Below, piece by piece: positions 1-10,784 of a stretch of 64,000 nucleotides of DNA (the stretch's first letter is position 1; every line of letters starts with the position of its first letter). The position numbers and the translations under genes are program-made. This DNA is from Candidatus Fluviicola riflensis (GTDB lineage: Bacteria > Bacteroidota > Bacteroidia > Flavobacteriales_D > Crocinitomicaceae): contig CP022585.1 of NCBI GenBank assembly GCA_002243285.1, positions 2,282,641-2,346,640 of the forward strand, in the 5' to 3' direction. The notes below the pieces were generated by a model, which saw nothing but the letters and a program-made list of their open reading frames with translations, had not been told where the DNA came from and did not search any database.

Positions 1-366
1 CGAAGCATTATGCGAAGCGGAGCTATCCAGCAGGTCAACGATGCTACAGTTGTGTTGCGACATTTCATTGAATTGAGCGCCAAATTGCTTCCTTTTTTTA
101 ACGAGCTTTCGAAAAAGGATAAGTTATTGCCACGCGAAGCTTTGGACAGACAACGCATTATAGATGTATTTCACGGTTACAAATTCGATACATCAACCTC
201 AATGATTTTAATGAATTCAAGTATTTTGGATACGATTCAACGTACATTCCAGCATATTGAAAAACGCATTCCGGGCGAACAATCGGAAGCCGACAATGCC
301 ATAGAGCAGTTCTTCTCAGAACACGAATGCCTGGTAAATGACTGGTTACAAACCGACAACAATTAA
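1..366 (+). CDS. Hypothetical protein, possibly 5'-truncated by the window edge
   Basis: The frame is open from the first base. The first ATG is at 10, so this is either a complete 118-residue protein or the C-terminal part of a longer one; the window cannot decide. The product is soluble and mostly helical by eye, rich in charged residues, with no signal peptide, membrane segment or recognisable motif. It ends in an acidic helix and NN-stop. I do not recognise the family. It is separated from the next gene by a 480-bp non-coding stretch and points toward it. Confidence 0.5.
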   Translation, partial: RSIMRSGAIQQVNDATVVLRHFIELSAKLLPFFNELSKKDKLLPREALDRQRIIDVFHGYKFDTSTSMILMNSSILDTIQRTFQHIEKRIPGEQSEADNAIEQFFSEHECLVNDWLQTDNN

Positions 367-847
367 ATCGCAATAAGAGGAAGGATTGAGCCGGGCAATG
401 GTGATGCGCGAATTGCTCAAAAACATGTTTAGATAAGGAACATTGTCCGCTTGATCTTTTCTACCGAATTTCATCCACACTGAAATAGCTTCATCAGCTT
501 CGCTGATGAAAATGATTAAAAAAATCCCACTTCATTCGTCGTGGCGAGCGCGCTAATTGCCGTCCCGTAGGGACGCAATATGGTAACAACTCCCCCATGA
601 AAAACACAACCCCGTAGGGGTTGGACAACCACAAATAATACAATGTCTTACCCCTACCGGGGTAAAACGAATGGATTAAACGTTTGTTCTACAATATTTT
701 GTCCCTACGGGACATTGTGCTAATAAAAGCGAACGGTTAGGATGTCTATTGTCAGACTGAATGCTTGCATTCATTATCTACGAACATCTGACATCTGTGG
801 CAAAAAGTATATGGCAAACATTCAGGGGATTTTCAGCATCGAAAATC
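367..847. other. Intergenic region with hairpin and palindromic element
   Basis: No ORF of convincing quality lies here. It separates a plus-strand gene from a minus-strand gene (convergent). A perfect 9-bp hairpin (arms 490-498 and 502-510, loop TTC) could act as a terminator. A MITE-like palindromic element occupies 562-713 and is listed separately. Confidence 0.6.
562..713. repeat. MITE-like palindromic element, copy 1
   Basis: The ends are the palindromes GTCCCGTAGGGAC (562-574) and GTCCCTACGGGAC (701-713), which are also inverted copies of each other. Two further palindromes lie inside: CCCCGTAGGGG (610-620) and TTACCCCTACCGGGGTAA (648-665). The same architecture recurs at 11779-11926 with a similar length. 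It has no coding capacity. Interspersed GTCCC-ACGGGAC repeats are common in Bacteroidota intergenic regions; their mobilising enzyme is not in this window. Confidence 0.7.
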
Positions 848-1714
848 CTATAATTTCCGCTTTTCCAACCAACCATAAACCGCCGTTTCCTGTAGGTTAT
901 TGGGATTGATTACTTTATTATCTGTGATATCCGGCGGAGTTTGCATACGTACATACAACCAACCGTTTTCCTGGGCGATTACTTTGTAAAGTGATCCTTT
1001 TTTATACGGAGCAATAACGTTTGATTGTACACGTCTGCTCCAGGCGTTTTTAGAAATGACGGAACCTGACCAACGTAATTGCACTCCTTTTTTTGTTTCT
1101 TTCAATTGATTGGAAAAACTGCTTTTCTTCGGAAAAAAAGTTCCCTTCATGTCACCAACTCCTCTGCACACAAAATACCGTTTCACCGCTTGTAGTTTCC
1201 CGTCAACCAAGCGTAAACGATTGAGGTTGTGCGACGCATTCAAGCAGCACGGATATTGGTGATGGTACAACAAAATCTCTTGTGTGTTCGGATGGATTTT
1301 ATACGCTAAAATGTGACCGATCTCGTCATAAATCCGAGTCAATTCGCCATTGGCGGAACGAAAAATCTCTACATGCTCTTTTTCATCGTCTTTGCTTACA
1401 AATCCTTCAAAAACAAGCTCTGGCGTGTCATCATGGTTGAGGTCGATTAAACGAAACCGCTCTTTGAAAACGGAATAATACGCATTGAAATCGGCGGTTA
1501 ATGAAAATGCCCGTGTTCCTTCATGATTCAGGATATCACGATCAAACAATGAACGAACCCATTTTTCTTTGAGCACAGCATCGTTTTCAGTAACAAGCGA
1601 CAAATCCGTTTGCGGTTGATGAATGAACAACTCCGGGTTTACCCGTGTCATATCAACACTTGCGTGAAGAGAAACCGACAGGAAAACGGCAAAAAAGCAG
1701 CTGATTCTTTTCAT
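848..1714 (-). CDS. Secreted hypothetical protein with C-terminal SH3-like region
   Basis: This 288-residue protein begins with a typical signal peptide (KR then a hydrophobic stretch, cleavage probably after the Ala near residue 19). The middle contains a DLNHDDTPELVFEG segment that resembles the calcium-loop DxNxDxxPE motif of FG-GAP/VCBS-like repeats. The last 60 residues (start near VIAPYKKGSLYKV, then a GWLYVRM strand and GWLEKRKL) look like a bacterial SH3 fold. The function is unknown; a periplasmic or surface role is inferred. It lies 57 bp downstream of clpC on the same strand, with a hairpin terminator between them, so it is probably transcribed separately. Confidence 0.65.
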   Translation of the reverse strand: MKRISCFFAVFLSVSLHASVDMTRVNPELFIHQPQTDLSLVTENDAVLKEKWVRSLFDRDILNHEGTRAFSLTADFNAYYSVFKERFRLIDLNHDDTPELVFEGFVSKDDEKEHVEIFRSANGELTRIYDEIGHILAYKIHPNTQEILLYHHQYPCCLNASHNLNRLRLVDGKLQAVKRYFVCRGVGDMKGTFFPKKSSFSNQLKETKKGVQLRWSGSVISKNAWSRRVQSNVIAPYKKGSLYKVIAQENGWLYVRMQTPPDITDNKVINPNNLQETAVYGWLEKRKL

Positions 1715-1724
1715 GATAAATCAT

Positions 1725-1752
1725 GAAAGGCTCCTCCAAAGAGAAGCCTTTC
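1725..1752 (-). terminator. Hairpin terminator after clpC
   Basis: An 8-bp perfect stem (GAAAGGCT 1725-1732 with AGCCTTTC 1745-1752) closes a 12-nt loop just beyond the clpC stop codon. The stem is followed by only a weak T-rich stretch on the minus strand, so efficiency is uncertain. Confidence 0.55.
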
Positions 1753-1771
1753 GTATTGAAATGTGACTAAT

Positions 1772-4291
1772 TTATTTCTTGGCTGGCTTTGTATTGCCTT
1801 TTTCGATCAGCATCTTCAACGCCAGATTCGTATCATCGATATCGATTTGAATCGAATCACCGCTTTGCAAATTGGCTTTGATAATTTCTTCGGCCAACGG
1901 ATCTTCGATGTATTTCTGGATCGCACGTTTCAACGGGCGTGCTCCGAATTTCTCGTCGTAACCTTTGTCTACGATAAAATCTTTCGCTTTTTCTGACATT
2001 GTGGCAGAATATCCTAATTGTTTGATGCGATCAAATAGTTTCACCAACTCCAAATCAATGATTTTGTGGATGTTCTCACGTGTCAATGAGTGGAAAATGA
2101 TCATATCGTCGATACGGTTCAGGAACTCCGGAGCAAACGCTTTGCGCAATGCATTCTGGATAATCACTTTGGTATCTTCTTCACGTGAATCTACACGCGC
2201 CTGGGTACCAAAACCTACACCTGTTCCAAAATCCTGCAGCTGACGAGCTCCGATATTGGAAGTCATGATCAGGATCGTGTTTTTAAAGTCGATCTTACGG
2301 CCCAAGCCATCTGTCATGTGTCCGTCATCCAATGCCTGAAGCAAGAGGTTAAATACATCCGGATGCGCTTTCTCCACCTCATCCAGCAAAACGATGGAAT
2401 ATGGTTTACGACGCACTTTTTCTGTCAGTTGACCACCTTCTTCGTAACCAACATATCCCGGAGGCGCTCCCACCAAACGGGAGATCGAGAATTTTTCCAT
2501 GTATTCCGACATATCGATGCGGATCAGCGCGTCTTCTGTATCGAACAAGTATTTCGCAAGGACTTTCGCCAATTGGGTTTTACCCACCCCGGTTGGCCCG
2601 AGGAAGAAAAATGAACCGATTGGTTTATTCGGATCTTTTAAGCCGGCACGGTTACGCTGAATGGCTTTCACCACTTTTTCCACCGCATCATCCTGCCCGA
2701 TTACTTTTCCGCGTAATTCCTCGCCCATAGTAGCCAAACGGCCCATTTCGGTTTGAGCAACACGCGTTACCGGAATACCACACATCATCGAAACGACTTC
2801 AGCTACGTGTTCTTCCGTAACGGTTACACGTTGTGCTTTGGAATCATCTTCCCATTTCTTTTTGGCTTCTTCCAAACGATCCTGCAACTTGCGTTCAGAG
2901 TCGCGTAGTTCAGCCGCTTTCTCGTATTGCTGTGTTTTGATGACTTCGTTTTTCTGTTCCTTCAAAGCTTCAATTTCACCTTCGATGTCGATGATTTCCT
3001 GCGGAACATGAATGTTGGTCAAATGCACGCGCGAACCTACTTCATCCAACGCATCAATCGCCTTATCCGGCAAGTGACGATCCGTGATGTAACGCTCTGT
3101 TAAACGTACACAGGCAGCCAATGCTTCGTCAGTGTAAGTCACCATGTGGTGATCTTCGTAACGCTCTTTGATATTGTTCAGGATCTGGATCGTTTCTTCC
3201 ATTGTAGTCGGCTCGATGAGTACTTTCTGGAAGCGACGTTCCAACGCACCATCTTTCTCGATATACTGGCGGTATTCATCCAGTGTTGTAGCACCGATTG
3301 CCTGCATTTCGCCACGCGCCAAAGCCGGTTTGAACATATTGGAAGCATCCAATGATCCGCTCGCACCACCCGCACCTATAATGGTGTGGATTTCGTCGAT
3401 GAACAAAATGATGTCCGGATTCTTTTCGATTTCGGCCATGACAGCTTTCATACGCTCTTCAAACTGACCGCGGTATTTTGTACCCGCAACCAATGAAGCC
3501 AAATCCAATGAAACAATTCGTTTATTGAATAAAACGCGTGATACTTTTCGTTGTACAATGCGCAATGCCAATCCTTCGGCAATCGCACTTTTTCCAACTC
3601 CGGGTTCACCGATAAGAATGGGATTATTTTTCTTGCGACGTGATAAAATCTGGCTTACGCGCTCGATTTCACGTTCACGGCCTACGATAGGATCCAATTT
3701 TCCGGATTCGGCCATTTTAGTCAAATCACGACCAAAATTATCGAGTACCGGTGTTTTTGATTTCGGATCGGCTGCTTTTCGCTGACCTGCTCCGAACGTT
3801 TGATCTTCGTCGTCTGCCGACCCCGGCAGCTCTGCTCTTGGTATGTTGTTTTCGTCTAGCATATCGTCTAATTCGTCTTTTACCGTATTATAATTCACAC
3901 CGTACTTGCTTAAAGTCCTGCAAACCACGGAATCTTCGTCTTTGAGCATCGAAAGTAACAAATGTTCCGTACCGATAACAGGACTTTTGAATAATTTCGC
4001 CTCTAAGTAAGTTATCTTCAACAATCGTTCCGCTTGTTTCACCAAGGGAATATTGGCGCCTGTTACCACCGAAGATTTAGCGGTTTCGAGGAGTTGTTTT
4101 TCCAATTCTTTTTTAAGCTGTGCCAAATCGAGATTAAAGCCCGTGAGGATCTTTACGGCATTTCCTTCGCCTTCACGCAGGATTCCCAATAAGAAATGCT
4201 CCACACCGATAAAATCATTGCCTAACCGCAACGCCTCTTCCCGACTGAAACTCAACACATCTTTTACACGCGGAGAAAATTTTGCTTCCAT
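1772..4291 (-). CDS. clpC: ATP-dependent Clp protease ATP-binding subunit ClpC
   Basis: This is a full-length class I Clp/Hsp100 unfoldase (839 residues) that unfolds substrates and feeds them to ClpP in the cytoplasm. It has two N-terminal Clp repeats (about 1-145). AAA+ module 1 carries Walker A GEPGVGKS at 228-235 and Walker B ILFIDE at 295-300. A UVR/M-type coiled region lies at about 440-482. AAA+ module 2 has Walker A GPTGVGKT at 565-572 and a LLDEVEKAH Walker B. A VGFG loop typical of ClpP docking is present between the second Walker B and the C-terminus. The UVR segment and length favour ClpC over ClpA or ClpB. It is divergent from gyrA across a 280-bp gap and has its own -7 box. Confidence 0.96.
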   Translation of the reverse strand: MEAKFSPRVKDVLSFSREEALRLGNDFIGVEHFLLGILREGEGNAVKILTGFNLDLAQLKKELEKQLLETAKSSVVTGANIPLVKQAERLLKITYLEAKLFKSPVIGTEHLLLSMLKDEDSVVCRTLSKYGVNYNTVKDELDDMLDENNIPRAELPGSADDEDQTFGAGQRKAADPKSKTPVLDNFGRDLTKMAESGKLDPIVGREREIERVSQILSRRKKNNPILIGEPGVGKSAIAEGLALRIVQRKVSRVLFNKRIVSLDLASLVAGTKYRGQFEERMKAVMAEIEKNPDIILFIDEIHTIIGAGGASGSLDASNMFKPALARGEMQAIGATTLDEYRQYIEKDGALERRFQKVLIEPTTMEETIQILNNIKERYEDHHMVTYTDEALAACVRLTERYITDRHLPDKAIDALDEVGSRVHLTNIHVPQEIIDIEGEIEALKEQKNEVIKTQQYEKAAELRDSERKLQDRLEEAKKKWEDDSKAQRVTVTEEHVAEVVSMMCGIPVTRVAQTEMGRLATMGEELRGKVIGQDDAVEKVVKAIQRNRAGLKDPNKPIGSFFFLGPTGVGKTQLAKVLAKYLFDTEDALIRIDMSEYMEKFSISRLVGAPPGYVGYEEGGQLTEKVRRKPYSIVLLDEVEKAHPDVFNLLLQALDDGHMTDGLGRKIDFKNTILIMTSNIGARQLQDFGTGVGFGTQARVDSREEDTKVIIQNALRKAFAPEFLNRIDDMIIFHSLTRENIHKIIDLELVKLFDRIKQLGYSATMSEKAKDFIVDKGYDEKFGARPLKRAIQKYIEDPLAEEIIKANLQSGDSIQIDIDDTNLALKMLIEKGNTKPAKK

Positions 4292-4402
4292 ATTCTGTTG
4301 TTGTTCTGCTCTTCAAAAATACACTAATTCCAACTTTGTTGAGTTATAGTGAACGATTGAATTGCTTTTACCTTGTTACGCAGAGCCACTTTCCGCACCC
4401 TA

Positions 4403-4410
4403 CAAATATA
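4403..4410 (-). promoter_or_regulatory. clpC promoter -7 box
   Basis: On the minus strand this reads TATATTTG, a perfect match to the Bacteroidota -7 consensus TAnnTTTG. It would start transcription about 105 nt before the clpC ATG. No clear TTG -33 box is seen at the usual 19-20 nt spacing. Confidence 0.5.
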
Positions 4411-4571
4411 TAAACGCTTGAAATGTTAATAAGTACATCGAAACAGCATTTTTACACCACTTTTTGTTAGTAAAAACCATTCCTACCATCTTTTTCGTAG
4501 GATATAAAAAGCTAATTTCGAGCCTTGCTTTTTGCACACAATTTTCGTGCTTAATTTAAAACAATGACAAG

Positions 4572-7142
4572 ATGGCAGATGGAGAAAGAATAATCCAGAT
4601 TAACATCGAAGATGAAATGAAATCGGCGTACATCGATTATTCGATGTCGGTAATTGTATCACGTGCACTTCCTGATGTGCGTGACGGATTCAAACCTGTT
4701 CACCGCCGTGTATTATACGGTATGCAGGATTTGGGTGTTTACTCTAATCGTCCGCATAAAAAGTCCGCTCGTATCGTTGGTGAGGTTTTAGGGAAGTATC
4801 ACCCGCATGGTGACAGTTCCGTGTATGACACAATGGTTCGTATGGCTCAGGAGTGGTCGCTTCGCTACCCATTGGTAGACGGACAGGGAAACTTCGGATC
4901 GGTTGACGGTGATAGTCCGGCAGCAATGCGTTATACGGAAGCCCGTTTGCGTAAGATCGCCGAAGAAATGCTCGATGACCTGGAAAAAGACACCGTTGAT
5001 TTTCAACCGAATTTCGATGACTCTTTGGAAGAACCTTCCGTGCTTCCTTCCAAAATACCGAATTTGCTTATAAACGGTTCAAGCGGTATTGCGGTAGGTA
5101 TGGCAACAAATATGGCACCTCACAACCTTACAGAGGTAGTTGATGGTATCATTGCGTATATCGACGATAAAGACATTGAACCCGAAGCGTTGCTGCAATT
5201 CGTGAAAGCACCTGACTTCCCAACCGGCGGTATTATATATGGTGTAGACGGAGCGCGTGAAGCGTTGTTGACAGGCCGTGGCAGAATCGTTATACGTGCC
5301 AAGGCGGAAATCGAAGAAGTTGGTGGTCGTGAACAAATCATTGTGACCGAGATTCCTTACCAGGTCAACAAAGCGGATATGATCAAGAAAACCGCTGAGT
5401 TGGTCAATGACAAGAAAATCGAAGGTATTTCAGACATCCGCGACGAATCGGATAGAAACGGTATGCGAATCGTTTACGAATTAAAACGTGATGCGATTCC
5501 GAATGTGGTTTTGAACAAATTGTACAAGTACACTTCGCTTCAGAATTCATTCTCGATCAATAACATTTGTTTGGTTGACGGACGTCCGCGTCAGTTGAAC
5601 CTCAAAGAAATGATCGGTTATTTCGTGGCTTTCCGTCATGAAGTGGTTGTACGCAGAACAAAATTCGACTTACGTAAAGCAGAAGAGCGTGCACATATCT
5701 TAGAAGGATTGGTGATTGCTTCCGACAACATCGATGAAGTAATTGCGATTATCCGCGGATCTCAAAGTCCGGAAGAAGCACGTGAAAAATTAATGACACG
5801 CTTCGGACTTTCCGATTTGCAATCGCGTGCCATTGTTGAAATGCGTTTGCGTCAGTTAACCGGACTTGAACAAGACAAGTTACGTGCTGAATATGCTGAC
5901 TTAATGGCATTGATCACCGATTTGAAAGATATCCTTGATCGTGAGGAACGACGTATGCAGATCATCAAAGACGAATTGATCTACATTCGCGATAAATACG
6001 GTGATGCACGTCGTTCACGTATCGAATACTCGGCTTCAGAAATGAAGATTGAAGATTTGATCCCGGATGATGAGGTGGTAATTACCATTTCACACGCCGG
6101 TTATATTAAACGTACAAGCTTAAACGAATACAAAGTTCAAAGTCGCGGCGGAATGGGATCGAAAGGTTCTACCACGCGTGACAAAGACTTCCTGGAGCAC
6201 TTGTTTGTTGCTACCAATCACAATTACCTGTTGATCTTTACCGAAAAAGGACGTTGCTTCTGGATGCGGATTTTTGAAATTCCGGAAGGAAACAAAACTG
6301 CCAAAGGACGTGCAATCCAAAATCTGCTCAACATCGAACAGGACGATAAGATCAAGGCATATGTGAAAGTGATGGATTTGACCGATAAAGAATACGTCGA
6401 AAACAACTTCATCGTGATGTGTACCAAACAAGGTATCATTAAGAAAACGTCGCTGGAAGCTTATTCACGTCCGCGTGCCAATGGTATCAACGCGATCACG
6501 ATCCGTGAAAATGACGAGTTGTTAGAAGCGCGTTTGACCGACGGTACCAACGAAATGGTATTGGCAACCAAGGCTGGTAGAGCGATTCGTTTCAACGAAG
6601 GAAAAGTGCGTCCGATGGGAAGAAATGCTTCGGGAGTACGTGCGGTGACACTTCAATCAGATGCAGATGAGGTAGTTGGAATGATCTGTGTGAAAGACAA
6701 CGCAGAAACTATTTTGGTTGTTTCTGAAAAAGGATACGGAAAACGTTCTTACTTAAATGATCCGGAAGATGGTGAGCCTGTTTACCGAATCACGAATCGT
6801 GGAGGAAAAGGTGTAAAAACCATCAATGTAACGGATAAAACCGGGCCGTTGATGGCAATTAAAACCGTAGCTGATGAAGACGATTTGATGATTATCACTA
6901 AAGCGGGAATTGCCATTCGTATGCACATCGACCAATTGCGTGTAATGGGTAGAGCCGCTCAGGGTGTTCGTTTGATCAACCTGAAAGGAAACGCCGAAAT
7001 TGCAGCCGTGGCTCGTGTTCCGCGTAGCGATGAGGAAGATGAAATGCTCGACGAAGACGGAAATCCAATTGCGCCTACTACAGATGAAAATCCGGAGGGT
7101 GAAACGGATGCAGCACCAGCTGAAGAAAATTCAGAAGAATAG
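4572..7142 (+). CDS. gyrA: DNA gyrase subunit A
   Basis: This 856-residue protein is the breakage-reunion subunit of DNA gyrase, which introduces negative supercoils together with GyrB. The catalytic tyrosine is Tyr121 in [10 protein letters not shown]. The quinolone-resistance-determining region reads [10 protein letters not shown], with Ser82 and Asp86 at the E. coli Ser83/Asp87 positions, that is the unmutated state. The C-terminal six-bladed pinwheel is present, and the GyrA box appears as QSRGGMG, a degenerate form of QRRGGKG. An acidic tail rich in D, E and P ends the protein. A weak TAATTTCG at 4513-4520 may be the -7 box. GyrA rather than ParC is favoured by the GyrA-box position and the acidic tail. 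Confidence 0.95.
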   Translation: MADGERIIQINIEDEMKSAYIDYSMSVIVSRALPDVRDGFKPVHRRVLYGMQDLGVYSNRPHKKSARIVGEVLGKYHPHGDSSVYDTMVRMAQEWSLRYPLVDGQGNFGSVDGDSPAAMRYTEARLRKIAEEMLDDLEKDTVDFQPNFDDSLEEPSVLPSKIPNLLINGSSGIAVGMATNMAPHNLTEVVDGIIAYIDDKDIEPEALLQFVKAPDFPTGGIIYGVDGAREALLTGRGRIVIRAKAEIEEVGGREQIIVTEIPYQVNKADMIKKTAELVNDKKIEGISDIRDESDRNGMRIVYELKRDAIPNVVLNKLYKYTSLQNSFSINNICLVDGRPRQLNLKEMIGYFVAFRHEVVVRRTKFDLRKAEERAHILEGLVIASDNIDEVIAIIRGSQSPEEAREKLMTRFGLSDLQSRAIVEMRLRQLTGLEQDKLRAEYADLMALITDLKDILDREERRMQIIKDELIYIRDKYGDARRSRIEYSASEMKIEDLIPDDEVVITISHAGYIKRTSLNEYKVQSRGGMGSKGSTTRDKDFLEHLFVATNHNYLLIFTEKGRCFWMRIFEIPEGNKTAKGRAIQNLLNIEQDDKIKAYVKVMDLTDKEYVENNFIVMCTKQGIIKKTSLEAYSRPRANGINAITIRENDELLEARLTDGTNEMVLATKAGRAIRFNEGKVRPMGRNASGVRAVTLQSDADEVVGMICVKDNAETILVVSEKGYGKRSYLNDPEDGEPVYRITNRGGKGVKTINVTDKTGPLMAIKTVADEDDLMIITKAGIAIRMHIDQLRVMGRAAQGVRLINLKGNAEIAAVARVPRSDEEDEMLDEDGNPIAPTTDENPEGETDAAPAEENSEE

Positions 7143-7250
7143 TTAACGAATAATATGGATTTTGATGCGTTTTTGTATCCTTACAGAAAAACTGGCACAG
7201 TAGTTGAATTATGTGCTGCAACAAAATAAATAAACTAGAAAACGAACAAG

Positions 7251-8348
7251 ATGAAAAATAGCAAAAATTGGTTTCTTTTAGCTGCGTTGGCGCTTACTAC
7301 CGGTTTCTCTTTTGCTCAAAAAGCAGTTGAGACCTCTGCAGCAGTTGAATACAAAAACAACTTCCAGGGTGCTTTCATGCAACAAGACATGGAAAAGGCA
7401 AAAAGTTCTCTGACGAAAGCGAAAGCGTTTATCGATGAAGCTGCTGTTCACCCTGATACCAAAGAAAGTCCGAAAACACTTTACCTGAAAGGGGAAATTT
7501 ATTTCTTTGCCGTATTGCTGAAAGGAATGGACAGCACTTCGTTTCCTGAAATTACAGAGCAATCGATGGATGAAGCGATTGCTTCCTGGAACAAATCGTA
7601 CACGATTTCCAATAAATTTGATGCAGACATCGAAGAATCGATTGAGCAAAAGAAAGGTTTGATCGATATGGGAGCAATTGCGATGTACAATGCAAAACAG
7701 TACAAAGAGGCAATGGCTGCTTACGATTTCCAGGCGCAATTGTCTACTGCAATCAACAAAATCGATACAACGGCGATTTACTTTGCCGGGATTTGTGCTG
7801 AGAACGACAAAGATTGGGACAATGCGGTGAAATACTACACCAAATGTGCTGACTACGGTTACAAAGTTCCTGAGATTTACAAAACCATTGCAAGTGCCTT
7901 AATTCAGTCAGGTAAAACTACCGAAGCGACTGCATTCTTAGAAAAAGCGATTGAGAAAGCGCCGAACGACAAAGAATTGCATTATGTAATCGGTACATTC
8001 TACATGGAAGCCGGTGAGGATGCAAAAGCAACAGAAAGCTTGCGCAAAGCAGTTGCCATCGATCCTAAATACTGGGATGCACAATACCAATTGGGTGCTC
8101 ACCTGCAATCACAGGGAACAAAACTGAGAACGGAAGCCAACGCGTTGAAATTAAACGATCCTAATTTCGATAAAATGATCGCGCAAAGTGACGAGTTTTA
8201 CCGACAAGCGGCAGTTCCGTTGGAAGCATATATTGCTGCGATTCCGGATGACAAAGCGGTATTGACTTGTTTATCGCAGATCCACCGTGCGCTTAAGAAC
8301 AATGAAAAAGCGTTGGAGTACAAAAGACGTTTGGACGAGGCAAAATAG
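7251..8348 (+). CDS. Secreted tetratricopeptide repeat protein
   Basis: This 365-residue protein has a clear Sec signal peptide (residues 1-22, ending SFAQ). At least four TPR-like helix pairs are visible, for example around YFAGICAENDKDWDNAVKYY, ALIQSGKTTEATAFLEKAI, YVIGTFYMEAGEDAKATESLRKAV and the C-terminal LTCLSQIHRALKNNEKALEY. It is presumably a periplasmic or outer-membrane-associated scaffold; no catalytic domain is seen. It lies 108 bp downstream of gyrA on the same strand and is followed by a good intrinsic terminator, so co-transcription with gyrA is possible. Confidence 0.8.
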   Translation: MKNSKNWFLLAALALTTGFSFAQKAVETSAAVEYKNNFQGAFMQQDMEKAKSSLTKAKAFIDEAAVHPDTKESPKTLYLKGEIYFFAVLLKGMDSTSFPEITEQSMDEAIASWNKSYTISNKFDADIEESIEQKKGLIDMGAIAMYNAKQYKEAMAAYDFQAQLSTAINKIDTTAIYFAGICAENDKDWDNAVKYYTKCADYGYKVPEIYKTIASALIQSGKTTEATAFLEKAIEKAPNDKELHYVIGTFYMEAGEDAKATESLRKAVAIDPKYWDAQYQLGAHLQSQGTKLRTEANALKLNDPNFDKMIAQSDEFYRQAAVPLEAYIAAIPDDKAVLTCLSQIHRALKNNEKALEYKRRLDEAK

Positions 8349-8367
8349 TAGTTTCTCCATACTTATT

Positions 8368-8402
8368 AAAAGAGCTGTTCTGTAACCGGAGCGGCTCTTT
8401 TT
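8368..8402 (+). terminator. Intrinsic terminator after the TPR gene
   Basis: The arms AAAAGAGC (8368-8375) and GCTCTTTT (8394-8401) form an 8-bp stem with an 18-nt loop and end in a T-run, 20 bp after the stop codon. Confidence 0.75.
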
Positions 8403-8414
8403 AGTTATATAGCA

Positions 8415-8494
8415 AGTTTCTTGAGTTTGTAAGTTCTTTGAGCTTTTCAGTTTGTAACTTAGTAAACTCACAAAACTTACAAACTCAAGAAACT
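8415..8494. repeat. Long A+T-rich inverted repeat
   Basis: A perfect 21-bp inverted repeat: AGTTTCTTGAGTTTGTAAGTT at 8415-8435 and its reverse complement at 8474-8494, with a 38-nt loop that itself holds related AGTTTGTAA/TTAGTAAACT pieces. It resembles in wording the hairpin at 61721-61775. It lies between a terminator and the next plus-strand gene. Confidence 0.75.
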
Positions 8495-8558
8495 ATATTA
8501 TCTTTACCCCTCATTTGCACAACCTTCCCTCCTTTTATCGAGAACGAAAAAATAAAGT

Positions 8559-9335
8559 ATGAAAGGATTATTTATCGGATTATTGCTTTGCATCGGTTTC
8601 ACGGCGACAGCCCAACTGAGCGCGGTTAAAGGAAAAACAACTTACAACTTTTGGCTCAACCTTCCGGCCGACAGTATTTTGAAAGATAATCCTCCGGTTC
8701 TGATTTTCCTGCATGGGAAAAGCCTTTCGGGAACTGATCTGGCCCGTGTGAAACGTTATGGAGTGATCCACGAGATTGAAAACGGCAGAAAAATACCAGC
8801 TATTGTTGTTGCTCCGCAAGTTGCATCCGGTTCATGGGATCCTGATAAAGTACTGGAAGTATTGGAATACATTCAGGCAGAATACAAAACCGACACCAAC
8901 CGCGTCTACGTTTGCGGAATGAGTTTAGGCGGATATGGAACCATGCATTTCGCCGGAAAACACGCTGACAAAATGACTGCAGGTGTAGCCCTTTGTGGTG
9001 GAGGAAATCCGAAAGACGCTTGTAACCTGGCTTCTATTCCGATGTGGATTCAGCATGGAAACAGAGATGAAGCCGTTCCGTTGAAACAATCATTGGATAT
9101 GGTGAAAGCCATTCGCGCTTGTAATGATGGCAAGAATCTTGTCTGGACCGAAGTTAAAGGTGCGGATCACGGTGATTTGGAAAAAGTTTTCCGTGGTGAC
9201 GAAATGTATGATTGGTTGTTTACACAAGTACGTAACGGAAAAGGTGACGTTTCCATTCTCGAAGTGAAAAAGGAAGTCCCAGCTGTGGAAGCAGCAACTC
9301 CGGCTACCGAAGGCACTACAGGCACCGGGAATTAA
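8559..9335 (+). CDS. Secreted alpha/beta-hydrolase (esterase-like)
   Basis: This 258-residue protein has a Sec signal peptide (about 1-19, TATAQ). The alpha/beta-hydrolase fold is complete: an LHGKSLSG oxyanion-loop segment near 51, nucleophile Ser122 in GMSLGGYG, acid Asp170 in GNRDEAVP and base His204 in GADHGD. It resembles the esterase/PHB-depolymerase-like and prolyl oligopeptidase-type hydrolases that act on esters in the periplasm; the substrate cannot be told. The C-terminal 30 residues are a low-complexity E/V/A/T tail, possibly unstructured. TATCTTTA at 8499-8506 is a one-mismatch -7 box. Confidence 0.8.
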   Translation: MKGLFIGLLLCIGFTATAQLSAVKGKTTYNFWLNLPADSILKDNPPVLIFLHGKSLSGTDLARVKRYGVIHEIENGRKIPAIVVAPQVASGSWDPDKVLEVLEYIQAEYKTDTNRVYVCGMSLGGYGTMHFAGKHADKMTAGVALCGGGNPKDACNLASIPMWIQHGNRDEAVPLKQSLDMVKAIRACNDGKNLVWTEVKGADHGDLEKVFRGDEMYDWLFTQVRNGKGDVSILEVKKEVPAVEAATPATEGTTGTGN

Positions 9336-9510
9336 GTTTATTTGATCTTATTCTGTTTCTGATTGGAACCGTAATACCCGGTTTCATGGTTTTCAGGTTT
9401 CTGTTTCACCGAAAACGGTGATGTCGTAATTGCAGCGAATTTGTATTTTTACTTCGTAAGCTTTCCAAAACTATTCACGCTCACTTCGAGACAGGTTTTC
9501 GGAAGTTTTA

Positions 9511-10749
9511 ATGAACTTAAACTACAGTCTCATGAACTTCGCTGACAACAACATTTTACTCATCCTCATTTCACTGGTATTTATTTATGCCGTACTGAGC
9601 ATCCTTGTTTCTATTATTGTGGAATGGCTCAATTACCTAACCAAAGAACGGGCTAAGCACCTGAAAAACAGCATTTACAATCTGCTTGGGGATAAAGCTG
9701 ATGTAGAAATGGGTGAAAAATTCTACAATCACATTATGATCAATGGTTTGCAAAGTTTACGTAACCGTTTGCCTGCTTACATTTCGTCGGGTATGTTTTC
9801 TGAAGCATTTATTGATATCATCGCACAACAGTCACAAAAAGACAAGGCGGCCAAAGGTGTTGATGAAAACCAAAAACCGGTAAAACAAATGATGGTGCGC
9901 TTTGAAGAAGGTGTTGCTGCCATGGAACCCGGCGAGTTTAAAGAATTGCTTCAATCTTTCATTGACAAATCGGGGCAGGATTATGCACAACTGAAAGCAC
10001 AACTCGAAAATTGGTACAATGACTATATGGAACGTGTATCGGGTGGGTATAAACTGAATCAGCGCAAGAAACTTTTATATGTCGGTTTTTTAGTTGCCAT
10101 TGCGTTGAATGTAGACAGTATTCACCTTCTTAAGGTGCTCAGTCTGGATGATAATCTGAAGAACAAAATTGTAGCCCAAGCCGATCAAACAGTAGATGCT
10201 TACAAGAAGGACAGCTTAAATAACCTTGCTGCCAAGTCACAGGAAGTAGCGGATGTGAATTATAACCTCTTATCCGCTGTTACAACGACTGAAAATTCAA
10301 AAAGTATGATTGCGTCTGCGAAAAGTCCTTTAAAATACAACGATCTCGACGGTTTGATTCGCTTGAACGATTCGTTGGCTACACACCGGTTTATTGTGAA
10401 AGATTCTGTGAGCCGCACTACTGTGCAACAATTAGACAGTGTTATGAATTTATTGTCGCAATTGAATGTCCCAATCGGATGGAGTAAGAACAGCGCTCCA
10501 CTTTCGTGGTTTCGTTCAAAAAAGACTCCCGGTGTGCGGACAATTATAGCCAATCATCCTCCCGGAATTGTACGGTACATTGAGGGCCGGAACGCTACCG
10601 GAGGTGGAGGAAACTGGCTGCAATATCTTATCGGAATTGTTATTTCTGGGCTTTCATTGAGTTTCGGTGCGCCGTTTTGGTTTGATATGCTGGTGAAACT
10701 GGTGAATGTACGTCGGGCAGGAAAAGTGCCGGAAGTCACAAAAAAATGA
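9511..10749 (+). CDS. Hypothetical membrane protein
   Basis: This 412-residue protein has an N-terminal transmembrane helix (about residues 14-36), a second hydrophobic segment in the middle (LLYVGFLVAIAL, about 188-200), and a C-terminal one (YLIGIVISGLSLSF) followed by a PFWFDMLVKLVNVRRAGKVP tail. Long charged stretches lie between them. ATG codons at 9511 and 9532 are both possible starts. I do not recognise a named family. It stands alone, with 175 bp upstream and a strong terminator immediately downstream. Confidence 0.65.
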   Translation: MNLNYSLMNFADNNILLILISLVFIYAVLSILVSIIVEWLNYLTKERAKHLKNSIYNLLGDKADVEMGEKFYNHIMINGLQSLRNRLPAYISSGMFSEAFIDIIAQQSQKDKAAKGVDENQKPVKQMMVRFEEGVAAMEPGEFKELLQSFIDKSGQDYAQLKAQLENWYNDYMERVSGGYKLNQRKKLLYVGFLVAIALNVDSIHLLKVLSLDDNLKNKIVAQADQTVDAYKKDSLNNLAAKSQEVADVNYNLLSAVTTTENSKSMIASAKSPLKYNDLDGLIRLNDSLATHRFIVKDSVSRTTVQQLDSVMNLLSQLNVPIGWSKNSAPLSWFRSKKTPGVRTIIANHPPGIVRYIEGRNATGGGGNWLQYLIGIVISGLSLSFGAPFWFDMLVKLVNVRRAGKVPEVTKK

Positions 10750-10753
10750 ACAA

Positions 10754-10784
10754 ACGGGCGGCAATAATCCGCCCGTATGTTTTT
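10754..10784. terminator. Bidirectional intrinsic terminator
   Basis: ACGGGCGG (10754-10761) pairs perfectly with CCGCCCGT (10769-10776), followed by a T-run on the plus strand and preceded by an A-run that becomes a T-run on the minus strand. It separates two convergent genes and touches the stop codon of the minus-strand one. Confidence 0.85.

Noticed and set aside
9420..9440. Hairpin CACCG-AAAA-CGGTG near 9408-9421 as a terminator
   Set aside because: Only 5 bp of stem and no T-run.
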